Positions 7,085 through 15,279 of a stretch of DNA of 39,969 nucleotides are shown here, piece by piece (the stretch's first letter is position 1; each line of letters opens with the position of its first letter). Position numbers and translations under genes: made by a program. The notes beneath the pieces were generated by a model, which was given only the letters and a program-made list of their open reading frames with translations, searched no databases and had not been told where the DNA came from. The DNA is from DASSKK01 sp035690495 (GTDB lineage Bacteria > Actinomycetota > Actinomycetes > Propionibacteriales > Nocardioidaceae), in NCBI GenBank assembly GCA_035690495.1, contig DASSKK010000022.1, forward strand, positions 1-39,969, given 5' to 3'.

Positions 7085-8065
7085 ATGCCTGCCGTCACTG
7101 TCGATGACCTGACCGTGCTGCCCCGTCTTGCCTCGCCCGGGCTCGGCGACGCCGTCCGACCGACCCTGTCGGTGACGACCGCGCCCACCGGGTTCGAGGG
7201 CGAAGGCTTCCCCGTACGCCGTGCCTTCGCCGGAGTCGACCTGGCCGCGCTCGACCCGTTCGTGCACATGGACCAGATGGGCGAGGTGGAGTACGCCCCG
7301 GGCGAGCCGAAGGGTACGCCGTGGCACCCGCACCGCGGCTTCGAGACCGTCACGTACATGCTCGACGGGGTCTTCGACCACCAGGACAGCAACGGCGGTG
7401 GTGGCTCGATCACCAACGGGGACACCCAGTGGATGACCGCCGGCGGCGGGATCCTGCACATCGAGAAGCCGCCGGAGTGGCTGGTTGCGTCCGGCGGGCT
7501 GTTCCACGGGGTCCAGCTGTGGGTGAACCTCCCGCGCAAGCAGAAGTGGGAGGCCCCGCGCTACCAGGACCTGCGGGCCAGCGAGCTCGGACTGCTGACC
7601 ACCGCGGACGCGGGCACCCTGGTGCGCGTGATCGCCGGCGACGTCGGCGGGCACAAGGGACCCGGGTCCACGCACACGCCGATGGCGATGGTGCACGCCA
7701 CCCTCGCCCCGGGCGCCCGGTTCGACCTGCCGTGGAACGCGGACTTCAACGCCTTGGTCTACGTGCTCGCCGGGTCCGGCAGCGTCGGCACCGAGCAGCG
7801 GCCGCTGCACTCCGGGCAGCTCGCGGTCCTCGGCCGCGGCGACGTGGTCGCGGTGCAGGCCGCGGACAAGCAGGAGTCGCGCACCCCGACCATGGAGGTG
7901 CTGGTGCTCGGCGGCCGCCCGATCCGCGAGCCGGTCGCGTGGGCCGGGCCGTTCGTGATGAACACCAGGGCCGAGGTCATGCAGGCCTTCGAGGACTTCC
8001 AGAAGGGCAAGATGGGCCAGATCCCGGCCGTGCACGGGGCGCCCACCGAGGTCGTCGAGGGCTGA
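7085..8065 (+). CDS. Pirin family protein (bicupin)
   Basis: 326 residues from ATG 7085, chosen because AGGAGG lies 6-7 bases before it; an earlier in-frame start would add an unlikely Trp/Arg-rich leader. The N-terminal cupin carries the pirin metal ligands H81 and H83 (WHPHRGFETVTYMLDG), H125 and E127 (GGGILHIE). The C-terminal pirin domain starts at about 190 (GARFDLPWNADFNALVYVLAG). Bacterial pirins are iron proteins with quercetinase-like or redox-sensing roles; which applies here cannot be told. It is divergent from the FAD oxidoreductase across about 90 bases. Confidence 0.93.
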   Translation: MPAVTVDDLTVLPRLASPGLGDAVRPTLSVTTAPTGFEGEGFPVRRAFAGVDLAALDPFVHMDQMGEVEYAPGEPKGTPWHPHRGFETVTYMLDGVFDHQDSNGGGGSITNGDTQWMTAGGGILHIEKPPEWLVASGGLFHGVQLWVNLPRKQKWEAPRYQDLRASELGLLTTADAGTLVRVIAGDVGGHKGPGSTHTPMAMVHATLAPGARFDLPWNADFNALVYVLAGSGSVGTEQRPLHSGQLAVLGRGDVVAVQAADKQESRTPTMEVLVLGGRPIREPVAWAGPFVMNTRAEVMQAFEDFQKGKMGQIPAVHGAPTEVVEG

Positions 8066-8127
8066 CCGGGCCGCACGGCCAAATTCGGTCGAGTCGGCCG
8101 GGCCGCAGTAGGTAGCCTTCGGAGGCC

Positions 8128-9999
8128 ATGCTCGACTTCCCGCCGCACGTCGGCTCGTTCACTGCTGCCGCGAGGGCAGGGGATGAGCCGGACACGCGCA
8201 CGCCGACGGCCTTCCTGCGGTGGCTGCTGGCCCGGCAGTGGCAGGTGATCGCGTTCGCGACGCTCGTCGGTGCGGTCTGGCAGCTGCCGATGACGGTCGG
8301 GCCGTGGCTGTTCGGCAAGGCCGTCGACCACGGCATTCTGGCGCACTCGGCGTCGGGGACGCTGTTCTGGGCGGGGCTGCTGCTGGCAGTGACGCTGATC
8401 GGCGCCGGGGCAGGCATCCTCATGCACACCACCGTCGTGCGCAGCTGGCTGATCGCCCTCTACGGCACCACGAAGCTGGTCACCCGCAAGTCGGTGCAGC
8501 TCGGGCACATCCTGCCTCGTCGGCTGCCCACCGGTGAGGTGCTGTCCGTAGCCTCGGCCGACTCCGACCAGTTCGGCGCGCTGACCGAGATCCTCGCGCG
8601 CGCCGGGTCGCAGCTGATCGCCTACGTGGTCGTCACGCTCATCGTGCTGCGCACGTCCGTGACACTCGGCCTGGTGGTGCTGCTCGCCGCGCCCGTGCTC
8701 GTCGCGGTCGCGATGCCGATGCTACGGCCGTTGCACGCCCGTCAGCAGCTCGAGCGGACCCGCTCCTCAGAGCTCACCTCGATGGCCACCGACATCGTCG
8801 CGGGGCTGCGCATCCTGCGCGGCATCGGCGGCGAGCGGACCTTCGGCCGCAACTACACCACTCAGTCTCAGCGGGTGCGGTCCGCGGGCGTGTCGGCGGG
8901 GATCTGGCAGGCCGCCGTCGAGGCGACCGGAGTGCTGCTGTCCGGGGTGTTCCTGGTCGCGCTGATCTGGCTGGGAACCCGGGAGGTGACGGCCGGCCGG
9001 CTCACCGTGGGCCAGCTGGTGTCCTTCCTCGGCTACGGCCTGTTCATGGTCACCCCGATCCGGACGTTCTTCGAGTTCGCCCAGAAGTGGACCCGTGCGG
9101 TGGTCTCCGCACGCAAGGCCATCGCCCTGCTCGAGCAGGTCCCGCCGTGGCGCGACCCCGACGCACCGCTGACGTTGCCGCAGGACTCCGCGGTCGAGGA
9201 CGCCCTGACCGGGTTCGTCGCCGAGCCGGGACTGCTCACGGTCGTGGTCAGCGCGGTGCCGGAGGAGGCGGCAGCGCTGGCGGACCGCCTCGGTCGCTAC
9301 CTGCCGCCGGACAGTGATCCGGCCTCGGCCGACCCGTCCTCGGGCCGGGGCGGTCGGGCCGGACGGCGCTCCCGTGCGGAGCGCGCAGCGCTTCGGGCAC
9401 GGGCGGCGGCCCGAGACGAGGCGCGAGCCGCGCGGCCGTGGGGAGTCCGGATCGGCGGTGTCGACCTGAACAGCGTCCGGCTGGCCGACGTACGCCGTCA
9501 CGTGCTGGTCTCCGACAGCGGGAGCCAGCTGTTCTCGGGAACCCTGCAGCAGGCGGTCGACCCGCACGGGCGGCTCACCCGCAAGCAGGCCGAGCACGCA
9601 CTGCACACGGCGGCCGCCGAGGACGTCTACGACGGGCTGCCCGGCGGATGGCAGGGCCGGATCGACGAACGCGGCCGCGGACTGTCCGGCGGGCAGCGCC
9701 AGCGCGTCGTGCTCGCCCGCGCGCTGGCCGCCGACGTGCCGGTCCTGGTGCTGGTCGAGCCCACCTCCGCCGTCGACGCGCACACCGAGACCCGCATCTC
9801 CGAACGTGTCGCCCGGGCACGGACGGGCCGGACCACCGTCGTGACGACGGTGTCGCCGCTGTGGCTGCACCACGCCGACCGCGTGGTGCTGCTCGCCGGC
9901 GGCAGTGTCGTTGCCACCGGCACCCACGAGCAGCTGCTCGACACCGACCCGGACTACCGGGCCGTGGTCAACCGGAGCATGGAGGCGCTCGATGTCTGA
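8128..9999 (+). CDS. ABC exporter half-transporter with degenerate nucleotide-binding site (no Walker A)
   Basis: 623 residues. The type-I exporter membrane domain (about 30-335, six helices such as VGAVWQLPMTVGPWLFGKAV) is followed by an NBD that has lost its Walker A. Where GxxGxGKS/T is expected (about 365-385) the sequence is TVVVSAVPEEAAALA. An Arg/Ala-rich insert follows (about 400-430). The signature LSGGQRQR (519 onward) is perfect, but Walker B reads VLVLVEPTS, with Val in place of the Asp before the Glu. It should therefore donate a good signature motif but not bind ATP itself. It overlaps the next gene by 8 bases, so the two probably form a heterodimer. Confidence 0.9.
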   Translation: MLDFPPHVGSFTAAARAGDEPDTRTPTAFLRWLLARQWQVIAFATLVGAVWQLPMTVGPWLFGKAVDHGILAHSASGTLFWAGLLLAVTLIGAGAGILMHTTVVRSWLIALYGTTKLVTRKSVQLGHILPRRLPTGEVLSVASADSDQFGALTEILARAGSQLIAYVVVTLIVLRTSVTLGLVVLLAAPVLVAVAMPMLRPLHARQQLERTRSSELTSMATDIVAGLRILRGIGGERTFGRNYTTQSQRVRSAGVSAGIWQAAVEATGVLLSGVFLVALIWLGTREVTAGRLTVGQLVSFLGYGLFMVTPIRTFFEFAQKWTRAVVSARKAIALLEQVPPWRDPDAPLTLPQDSAVEDALTGFVAEPGLLTVVVSAVPEEAAALADRLGRYLPPDSDPASADPSSGRGGRAGRRSRAERAALRARAAARDEARAARPWGVRIGGVDLNSVRLADVRRHVLVSDSGSQLFSGTLQQAVDPHGRLTRKQAEHALHTAAAEDVYDGLPGGWQGRIDERGRGLSGGQRQRVVLARALAADVPVLVLVEPTSAVDAHTETRISERVARARTGRTTVVTTVSPLWLHHADRVVLLAGGSVVATGTHEQLLDTDPDYRAVVNRSMEALDV

Positions 10000-11944
10000 C
10001 ATCGAGACCGCGATGCTGGCCACCTCCGCGGCGACCTGGGCCGAGCGGACGGAACCGGTCGACGACGGCTGGCCTGCGGGCATCGACCGGCGGCATCCGC
10101 AGGGGACCGGGGACGCGCCGTTCGCCGAGCGAGTGGCCGCGCTGCGCGACCGGTTCCATAAGCGACGCTCCTGGGCCGAGCGGGTCTACGCCGGCACCCG
10201 GAGCCCGGAACGGGGCTGGCCGGTCGCCGACAACCGCGCGGTGCTGGGCTTCGTGCGCGACCTGCTGCGCAGCCGCCGCGGACTGTTGATCTGGCTGGTC
10301 GTGCTCAACGCGGTCGCCGCCGGCACCGGCCTGGTCGTGCCCCGTCTGCTCGGCGCCCTGATCGACAGGACCGTCGGACATCAAGCCAGCCTCGCCTCGC
10401 TGGACTCCCTGGCGCTGCTGGTCGTGCTGATCGTCTGCGCACAGGGACTGTCGACGTTCCTGGCCCAACGCACCTCGGCGGTGTTCGGGCAGGACCTGCT
10501 CGCCTCTGCGAGGGAGTACGTCGTGGGCACGATCCTCCGGCTCCCTCTCGGCCGGGTCGAGGGTGCCAGCACCGGTGACCTTGTCACCCGGGTGACGCGG
10601 GACGTCGCCACCATGAGCAACGCCGTGCAGTTCGGACTGCCGATGGCGGTGATCTCCGGGCTGACCGTGACGCTGTCGGTGTTCGCGCTGCTGCTCAACT
10701 CGTGGTTGCTGGCGATCCCGTCGCTGCTGGTCATCGCCTCCTCTGTCCGGCAGGTGCGGTGGTACCTGTCCCACGCCCCCAAGGGCTACATCAACGAGGG
10801 CGCGACGTACTCGGCGATCAACACCACGCTCACCGAGACCGTCGAGGGCGCGCGCACCGTGGAGGCGCTGGGCCTCACCGACCTGCGGGTGCGGGCCGGC
10901 GACCACGACATCGCCGTCTCCGCGCAGGCCGAGCGCTACACGATGACGCTGCGCAACCTGCTGTTCGGCGTCATCGACGTGGTGTTCAACTCACCGCGTG
11001 CCATCACCGTGTTCGTCGGCGCCTACGGGTTCGCCCGCGGCTGGGTGACGGTGGGCCAGATCACCGCGGCGGTGCTCTACGTGCAGGCGCTGTCCGGGCC
11101 GCTGGACCAGCTGATCTCGACCGTGGACCGGCTCCAGGTCGGGGCTGCTTCCACGAGCCGGCTGCTCGGCATCGCGACCGTGCCTGCCGACCGGGTCGCC
11201 GGCAAGGACCTGCCCGACGGGCCGGATCTGGTGGGGGAGGACCTGCGCTTCGCCTACCGGCGCGGCCACGACGTCCTGCACGGGATCGACATCGCGCCCC
11301 GGGTCGGCGAGCGCCTGGCGATCGTCGGGCCCAGCGGCTCGGGCAAGTCCACGCTGGGTCGGCTGCTCTCGGGGATCAACGGTCCACGCACCGGCTCGGC
11401 GCGAGTCGGCGGTGTCGACCTGCTGTCGCTGCCGCTGCCGGTGCTGCGCACCGAGGTCGCCCTGGTCACCCAGGAGCACCACGTGTTCGTCGGCAGCGTG
11501 CGCGACAACATCGTGCTCGCCCGCGAGGACTCCACCGACGAGTCGGTGATCGGGGCGCTGCAGACGGTCGGCGCCTGGGAGTGGGTGCGGCGGCTGCCGG
11601 CCGGGCTGGACACCGTGCTCGGCGCGGGAAACACCGGCCTCACTCCGGCGCAGGCGCAGCAGATCGCGCTGGCCCGGCTGATCATCGCCGACCCGCACAC
11701 GCTGGTGCTCGACGAGGCGACGTCGCTGATCGACCCGCGCACGGCGCGCAGCCTCGAGGGGTCGATGAACGCGCTGCTCGAGAGGCGGACCGTGGTGGCC
11801 ATCGCGCACCGGCTGCACACCGCCCACGACGCGGACCGGATCGCGGTGGTCATCGACGGGCGCATCGTCGAGCTCGGCAGCCACGACGAGCTGGTTGCCC
11901 TCGAGGGCGAGTACGCCGCCCTCTGGCGGGCCTGGACGTCCTGA
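9992..11944 (+). CDS. ABC exporter half-transporter with canonical Walker motifs and degenerate signature
   Basis: 650 residues. ATG 9992 overlaps the preceding stop by 8 bases, with GGAGG just upstream. There is an unusual ~95-residue N-terminal extension before the first membrane helix (RGLLIWLVVLNAVAAGTGLV). Six helices are followed by an NBD with Walker A GPSGSGKST (446-454), Q-loop LVTQEHHVF, Walker B TLVLDEATS (D574, E575) and H-loop IAHRLH. The signature is LTPAQ (550-554) instead of LSGGQ. This complements the partner exactly: one good composite ATP site and one dead site. The substrate is unknown. Confidence 0.92.
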   Translation: MSDIETAMLATSAATWAERTEPVDDGWPAGIDRRHPQGTGDAPFAERVAALRDRFHKRRSWAERVYAGTRSPERGWPVADNRAVLGFVRDLLRSRRGLLIWLVVLNAVAAGTGLVVPRLLGALIDRTVGHQASLASLDSLALLVVLIVCAQGLSTFLAQRTSAVFGQDLLASAREYVVGTILRLPLGRVEGASTGDLVTRVTRDVATMSNAVQFGLPMAVISGLTVTLSVFALLLNSWLLAIPSLLVIASSVRQVRWYLSHAPKGYINEGATYSAINTTLTETVEGARTVEALGLTDLRVRAGDHDIAVSAQAERYTMTLRNLLFGVIDVVFNSPRAITVFVGAYGFARGWVTVGQITAAVLYVQALSGPLDQLISTVDRLQVGAASTSRLLGIATVPADRVAGKDLPDGPDLVGEDLRFAYRRGHDVLHGIDIAPRVGERLAIVGPSGSGKSTLGRLLSGINGPRTGSARVGGVDLLSLPLPVLRTEVALVTQEHHVFVGSVRDNIVLAREDSTDESVIGALQTVGAWEWVRRLPAGLDTVLGAGNTGLTPAQAQQIALARLIIADPHTLVLDEATSLIDPRTARSLEGSMNALLERRTVVAIAHRLHTAHDADRIAVVIDGRIVELGSHDELVALEGEYAALWRAWTS

Positions 11945-11952
11945 CGAAATGG

Positions 11953-12025
11953 GGTGAACGACGGGGCTCGAACCCGCGACCTTCTGGACCACAACCAGAC
12001 GCTCTACCAACTGAGCTACGCCCAC
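11953..12025 (-). tRNA. tRNA-His (GTG anticodon)
   Basis: The minus strand begins GTGGGCGTAGCTCAGTTGG. The anticodon loop is TTGTGGT (GTG), the T-arm is GGTTCGAGCC, and the discriminator is C (complement of 11953). The base before G1 is also G (12026) and can form the histidine-specific G-1:C73 pair. It sits between the ABC exporter and orn. Confidence 0.95.
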
Positions 12026-12085
12026 CATGCAACGCGGCCTCCCACGAGCCCACGACCGTGGGCGCCGGAGAAGCCGGAGCAGGGT

Positions 12086-12742
12086 TCAGTGTACCTGTTC
12101 CCGGCCGTCCGGCCGACCGGACGTGGGGGCTGGCTCTCCGCCGCTCAACGCGCCCCGGTGCTCGACCGCGATCGCCTTCGCGGTCGCCGAGTCGGGCCCC
12201 GGCGGAGCGACGAACACGGTGGCCCGGTAGAAGCGCAGCTCCTCGATGCTCTCCCGGATGTCGGCCAGCGCCCGGTGGTTGCCGGACTTGGCCGGGGCGT
12301 TGAAGTAGGTGCGGGGATACCACCGGCGGGCGAGCTCCTTGATCGAGGAGACGTCGACGATCCGGTAGTGCAGGAACGACTCGAGCGTGGGCATGTCGCG
12401 GGCCAGGAACGAACGGTCGGTGGCCACCGTGTTGCCCGCGAGCGGGGGGCGGCTCTCGTCGGGGCAGTGCTTCTTGACGTAGTCGAGCACCTGCCGCTCC
12501 GCATCCTCGAGGGTGGTGCCCGCGTCGAGCTCCTCCAGCAGGCCGGAGGAGGTGTGCATGGTGCGGACGAACTCGATCATCTGGTCCAGCGACTCCCGCG
12601 GCGGCTTGATGACCACGTCGACGCCGTCGCCGAGCACGTTGAGCTCGAAGTCGGTGACCAGCGCGGCCACCTCGATCAAGGCGTCGGCGCCCAGGTCCAG
12701 GCCGGTCATCTCACAGTCGATCCACACCAGTTTGTCGCTCAC
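12086..12742 (-). CDS. orn: Oligoribonuclease (DEDDh 3'-5' exoribonuclease)
   Basis: 218 residues from GTG 12742 (VSDKLVWIDCEMTGLD), the conserved Orn start. DEDDh residues: D9 and E11 (IDCEM), D in TDRSFLARD, and H and D in NHRALADI. RWYP, then YFNAPAKSGNHRALADIRES, and IEELRFYR are family hallmarks. Orn degrades 2-5-nt RNAs and pGpG. It is about 35 residues longer than the E. coli enzyme because of a Pro/Gly-rich C-terminal tail common in actinobacteria. tRNA-His lies 60 bases downstream on the same strand. Confidence 0.95.
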   Translation of the reverse strand: MSDKLVWIDCEMTGLDLGADALIEVAALVTDFELNVLGDGVDVVIKPPRESLDQMIEFVRTMHTSSGLLEELDAGTTLEDAERQVLDYVKKHCPDESRPPLAGNTVATDRSFLARDMPTLESFLHYRIVDVSSIKELARRWYPRTYFNAPAKSGNHRALADIRESIEELRFYRATVFVAPPGPDSATAKAIAVEHRGALSGGEPAPTSGRPDGREQVH

Positions 12743-12834
12743 GCCCGCGAGCCTACCGACCCCGACCGGCGGGTACGTCGTACCCTCGCCTGTGGATTCT
12801 GGGGATGGGGGTTGGGGATAACTCGCAGGCGCAC

Positions 12835-12860
12835 GGCGTGTCTCCGGCGACACGCCGGAG
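12835..12860. promoter_or_regulatory. Two mutually exclusive hairpins in one 26-base segment
   Basis: GGCGTGTC (12835-12842) can pair with GACACGCC (12849-12856). CTCCGGC (12842-12848) can instead pair with GCCGGAG (12854-12860). Both are perfect, of similar strength, and cannot form together. The segment lies about 93 bases upstream of orn (minus) and just upstream of the predicted sRNA promoter (plus). Confidence 0.4.
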
Positions 12861-12896
12861 GCCCGAAAACTGCTCGAAAAACTGTGGCCTGAGCCC

Positions 12897-12926
12897 TTGC
12901 GGCACGCCGCGCGGCAACGATAGAAC
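12897..12926 (+). promoter_or_regulatory. Predicted sigma70-type promoter
   Basis: TTGCGG (12897-12902) as -35 and GATAGA (12919-12924) or TAGAAC (12921-12926) as -10, with 16-18 bases between. A start at about 12932 would yield a transcript ending at the hairpin at 13074-13110. Confidence 0.45.
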
Positions 12927-12931
12927 TTCTC

Positions 12932-13116
12932 TCGCGCAGGCGGGGAGACCCGCAGGCGGGATCGGGCGGAGACCGAGATCCGAAGCCGTGGAGCAATCCG
13001 TCGGCCGGCCTGGTGACGCAGGCAAGGGATCGCCGGGCTTGTCCGTGAGATCGGAGTCGTCGCTTCGGTCACAGTGAGGCCCCGCAAACTCATACTTTGC
13101 GGGGCCTCACTCTTTG
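12932..13116 (+). ncRNA. Candidate small RNA of about 180 nt
   Basis: A promoter-like element, about 140 bases of structured non-coding sequence and a strong terminator-like hairpin lie in order in the 430-base gap between orn and the deaminase gene. Visible local stems include GCGGG-GAGA-CCCGC, GGATC...GATCC enclosing CGG-AGA-CCG, and GGCAAG...CTTGTC. It matches no family I can recognise (not SRP RNA, tmRNA, 6C or a known riboswitch by eye). A 90-codon frame crosses the area but shows no protein-like character. Alternatively the whole segment is a long leader of the deaminase gene. Confidence 0.4.
13074..13110 (+). terminator. 15-bp perfect stem-loop, intrinsic terminator-like
   Basis: GTGAGGCCCCGCAAA (13074-13088), loop CTCATAC, TTTGCGGGGCCTCAC (13096-13110), then TCTTTG. 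It is the strongest hairpin noticed in the window. It stands 64 bases before the deaminase start, so it either ends an upstream RNA or attenuates the deaminase gene. Confidence 0.75.
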
Positions 13117-13174
13117 TACCCCGAGTCGGGGCCGCGCACCCGGACCGACACACGCTTTTGGCAGACTGACGGCC

Positions 13175-14224
13175 ATGCCCGACTCAGCTGCTCGTGCTCA
13201 CCTCAGCACGCCCGGTCCGCTCTCCGGGTTCATCGACGCCCTTCCCAAGGCCGAGCTGCACGTGCACCAGGTCGGCTCCGCCTCGCCGCGGATCGTCTCC
13301 GAGCTCGCCGCCCGCCACCCAGGCACCGTGCCCTCCGACCTCGACGCGTTGCGCGAGTACTACACGTTCCGCGACTTCGCGCACTTCATCGAGGTCTACC
13401 TCGCCGTCGTCGACCTGGTGCGCACGCCCGAGGACGTGCGACTGCTGACCTACGAGGTCGCGGCGGACATGGCCGCCCAGCACGTCAGGTACGCCGAGCT
13501 GACGCTCACGCCGTACACCTCGGTGAAGGCGGGCGTGCCGATCGAGGCGTTCGTGGAGGCCGTCGAGGACGCCCGCGTCGCGGCCGAGCGCGACCACGAT
13601 GTGCGGCTGCGCTGGATCTTCGACATCCCCGGCGAGTTCGGGGTGCCTGCGGCCGAGGCCACCCTCGGCTACGCACTCGACCATGCGCCGGATGCCCTGA
13701 TCGGGTTCGGACTCGGCGGCCCGGAGGTCGGTGTCGACCGGCCGCAGTTCAAGCCGTTCTTCGACAAGGCGCGCGCCGCCGGGCTGCACAGCGTGCCGCA
13801 CGCCGGCGAGACCACCGGACCGCAGACGGTGTGGGACGCCGTGGAGCAGCTCGGCGCGGAGCGGATCGGACACGGCACCTCAGCCGTCCTCGACGAGCGG
13901 CTGCTGGCACATCTCGCCGACCGGCGGATCCCGCTCGAGGTCTGCCCGACCTCGAACATCGCCACCGGCGCGGTCGGCGCGATCGAGGAGCACCCGATCC
14001 GCGTGATGAGGGAGGCGGGCGTGTTGGTGACCGTCAACAGCGACGACCCGCCGATGTTCGGCACGACGTTGAACCGGGAGTACGACGTGGCCGCGCAGCT
14101 GCTCGGCCTCGACGAGACCGGGATCGCGGAGCTGGCGCGGAGCGCCGTACACGCGTCCTTCATGGCCGAGGCCGACAAGGCGTCGCTGCTCGGAGAGATC
14201 GACGGCTACCTCGCGGGCTCCTAG
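13175..14224 (+). CDS. add: Adenosine deaminase-family amidohydrolase
   Basis: 349 residues. Metal ligands H29 and H31 (KAELHVH), the HAGE motif (SVPHAGETTGPQ), GHGTSAV and NSDDPPMF are all in place for Zn-dependent deamination of adenosine-type substrates. The segment after the first histidines reads QVGSASPRIVSEL rather than the usual LDG, marking an actinobacterial subgroup. Substrate could be adenosine, deoxyadenosine or aminofutalosine; no menaquinone genes are nearby to favour the last. ATG 13175 has only a weak ribosome-binding site. A strong hairpin lies upstream. Confidence 0.88.
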   Translation: MPDSAARAHLSTPGPLSGFIDALPKAELHVHQVGSASPRIVSELAARHPGTVPSDLDALREYYTFRDFAHFIEVYLAVVDLVRTPEDVRLLTYEVAADMAAQHVRYAELTLTPYTSVKAGVPIEAFVEAVEDARVAAERDHDVRLRWIFDIPGEFGVPAAEATLGYALDHAPDALIGFGLGGPEVGVDRPQFKPFFDKARAAGLHSVPHAGETTGPQTVWDAVEQLGAERIGHGTSAVLDERLLAHLADRRIPLEVCPTSNIATGAVGAIEEHPIRVMREAGVLVTVNSDDPPMFGTTLNREYDVAAQLLGLDETGIAELARSAVHASFMAEADKASLLGEIDGYLAGS

Positions 14225-14228
14225 GCGC

Positions 14229-14285
14229 CATGTGACCGGACTCGGCCGCGATCCGGCTCGATCCCGGGCACCGATCGGTCACATG
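14229..14285. repeat. 10-bp inverted repeat between add and the EamA gene
   Basis: CATGTGACCG (14229-14238) and CGGTCACATG (14276-14285), perfect, with 37 bases between. It occupies almost the whole gap, so it may be a terminator for add, an operator for the transporter gene, or both. Confidence 0.45.
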
Positions 14286-14302
14286 GCCCGGAAGGACGAT
14301 CG

Positions 14303-15208
14303 ATGACCGCCGCCGCGCGCAGCACCCAGTTCGCTGTCCGCGACTGGCTGCTGCTCGCGACCGTCGCGGCCATGTGGGGGTCGTCATTCGTGCTGATCAA
14401 GATCGGCATCGTCGACCTGGCGCCGACCACCGTGGCGTGGCTGCGACTGCTGTTCGGCACCGCGACGCTCGCGGCCTTCCCCTCGTCGCGAAGGCCGCTG
14501 AGGAACCGCCGCGACTGGCCGCTCGTCGCGGTGCTGGGCGTGTGCTGGATGGCCGTCCCCTTCCTGCTGTTCCCGCTGGCCGAGCAGTCGATCCCCTCCG
14601 CGGTGGCCGGCATGATCAACGGGGCCGCACCGCTTTTCACCGCCGCCATCGCCGCCGGCTGGTCGCGGCGGCTTCCGGTCGGCACCCTGCTGGCCGGCCT
14701 GCTGATCGGCTTCATCGGGGTCGTCGCGGTCAACCTGCCCGCCGCCCGGGGCGGTGCGGGCATCCTCGGGCTGGGGCTCGTCCTGCTCGCCACGTTCCTG
14801 TACGGCGTGGCGTTCAACCTGACCGAGCCGCTCGAGGGCCGCAACGGCCCGCTGCCGGTGATCTGGCGAGCACAGATCGTGGCCCTCGTCGTGGACACCC
14901 CGGCCGGCGTGATCGGACTGACCCACTCCACACCCAGCCTCGGCAGCGTCGCGGCGATGGCCGGTCTCGGCGTGGCCAGCACCGGACTCGCGTTCGCCGC
15001 GTTCACGGTCCTGGTCGGTCGGGTCGGCTCTGCGCGCGCGTCGGTCACCGTCTACCTTGTCCCGGTGGTCGCGATCCTGCTCGGGTTGGGGGTGTACGGC
15101 GAGCCGATCGCGCCGCTGTCGCTGCTCGGCATCGTGCTGGTGCTGCTCGGCGCGTGGCTGTCGGCTCGCGGCAGCCGTGGGATTCCGGGGCCAGAATCGC
15201 GCACATGA
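14303..15208 (+). CDS. EamA/DMT-superfamily transporter
   Basis: 301 residues with about ten membrane helices in two EamA repeats. The first begins WLLLATVAAMWGSSFVLIKI, with the conserved W-G-S-F, and includes MINGAAPLFTAAIAA. The second includes ILGLGLVLLATFLYGVAFNL and ends LLGIVLVLLGAWLSARG. Family members export amino acids or other metabolites; no substrate can be assigned. ATG 14303 follows GGAAGG. Confidence 0.9.
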   Translation: MTAAARSTQFAVRDWLLLATVAAMWGSSFVLIKIGIVDLAPTTVAWLRLLFGTATLAAFPSSRRPLRNRRDWPLVAVLGVCWMAVPFLLFPLAEQSIPSAVAGMINGAAPLFTAAIAAGWSRRLPVGTLLAGLLIGFIGVVAVNLPAARGGAGILGLGLVLLATFLYGVAFNLTEPLEGRNGPLPVIWRAQIVALVVDTPAGVIGLTHSTPSLGSVAAMAGLGVASTGLAFAAFTVLVGRVGSARASVTVYLVPVVAILLGLGVYGEPIAPLSLLGIVLVLLGAWLSARGSRGIPGPESRT

Positions 15209-15264
15209 ACGACTCCGGCCCGTATTCGGCGCGGGATCAGTGGCCACGATCGCGCACATGAACG
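15196..15264. repeat. Direct repeat of a 16-base motif flanked by GGCC
   Basis: ATCGCGCACATGAACG occurs at 15196-15211 and 15249-15264. Each copy is preceded by GGCCA plus two bases and followed by five bases and GGCC, so the unit is about 30 bases long with GGCC at both ends. It sits between the convergent transporter and sulfurtransferase genes. It may be a genome-wide intergenic repeat. Confidence 0.6.
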
Positions 15265-15279
15265 GTTTTGGCCCTCGGC

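Noticed and set aside
12798..12818. G-rich run considered as a G-quadruplex
   Set aside because: Only three runs of four or more G are present; the fourth is just GG, and the signal is common in such GC-rich DNA.
12805..13077. 90-codon plus-strand frame in the orn-add gap
   Set aside because: No ribosome-binding site, Ser/Arg/Gly-rich, no recognisable domain; a non-coding RNA reading fits the promoter and terminator better.
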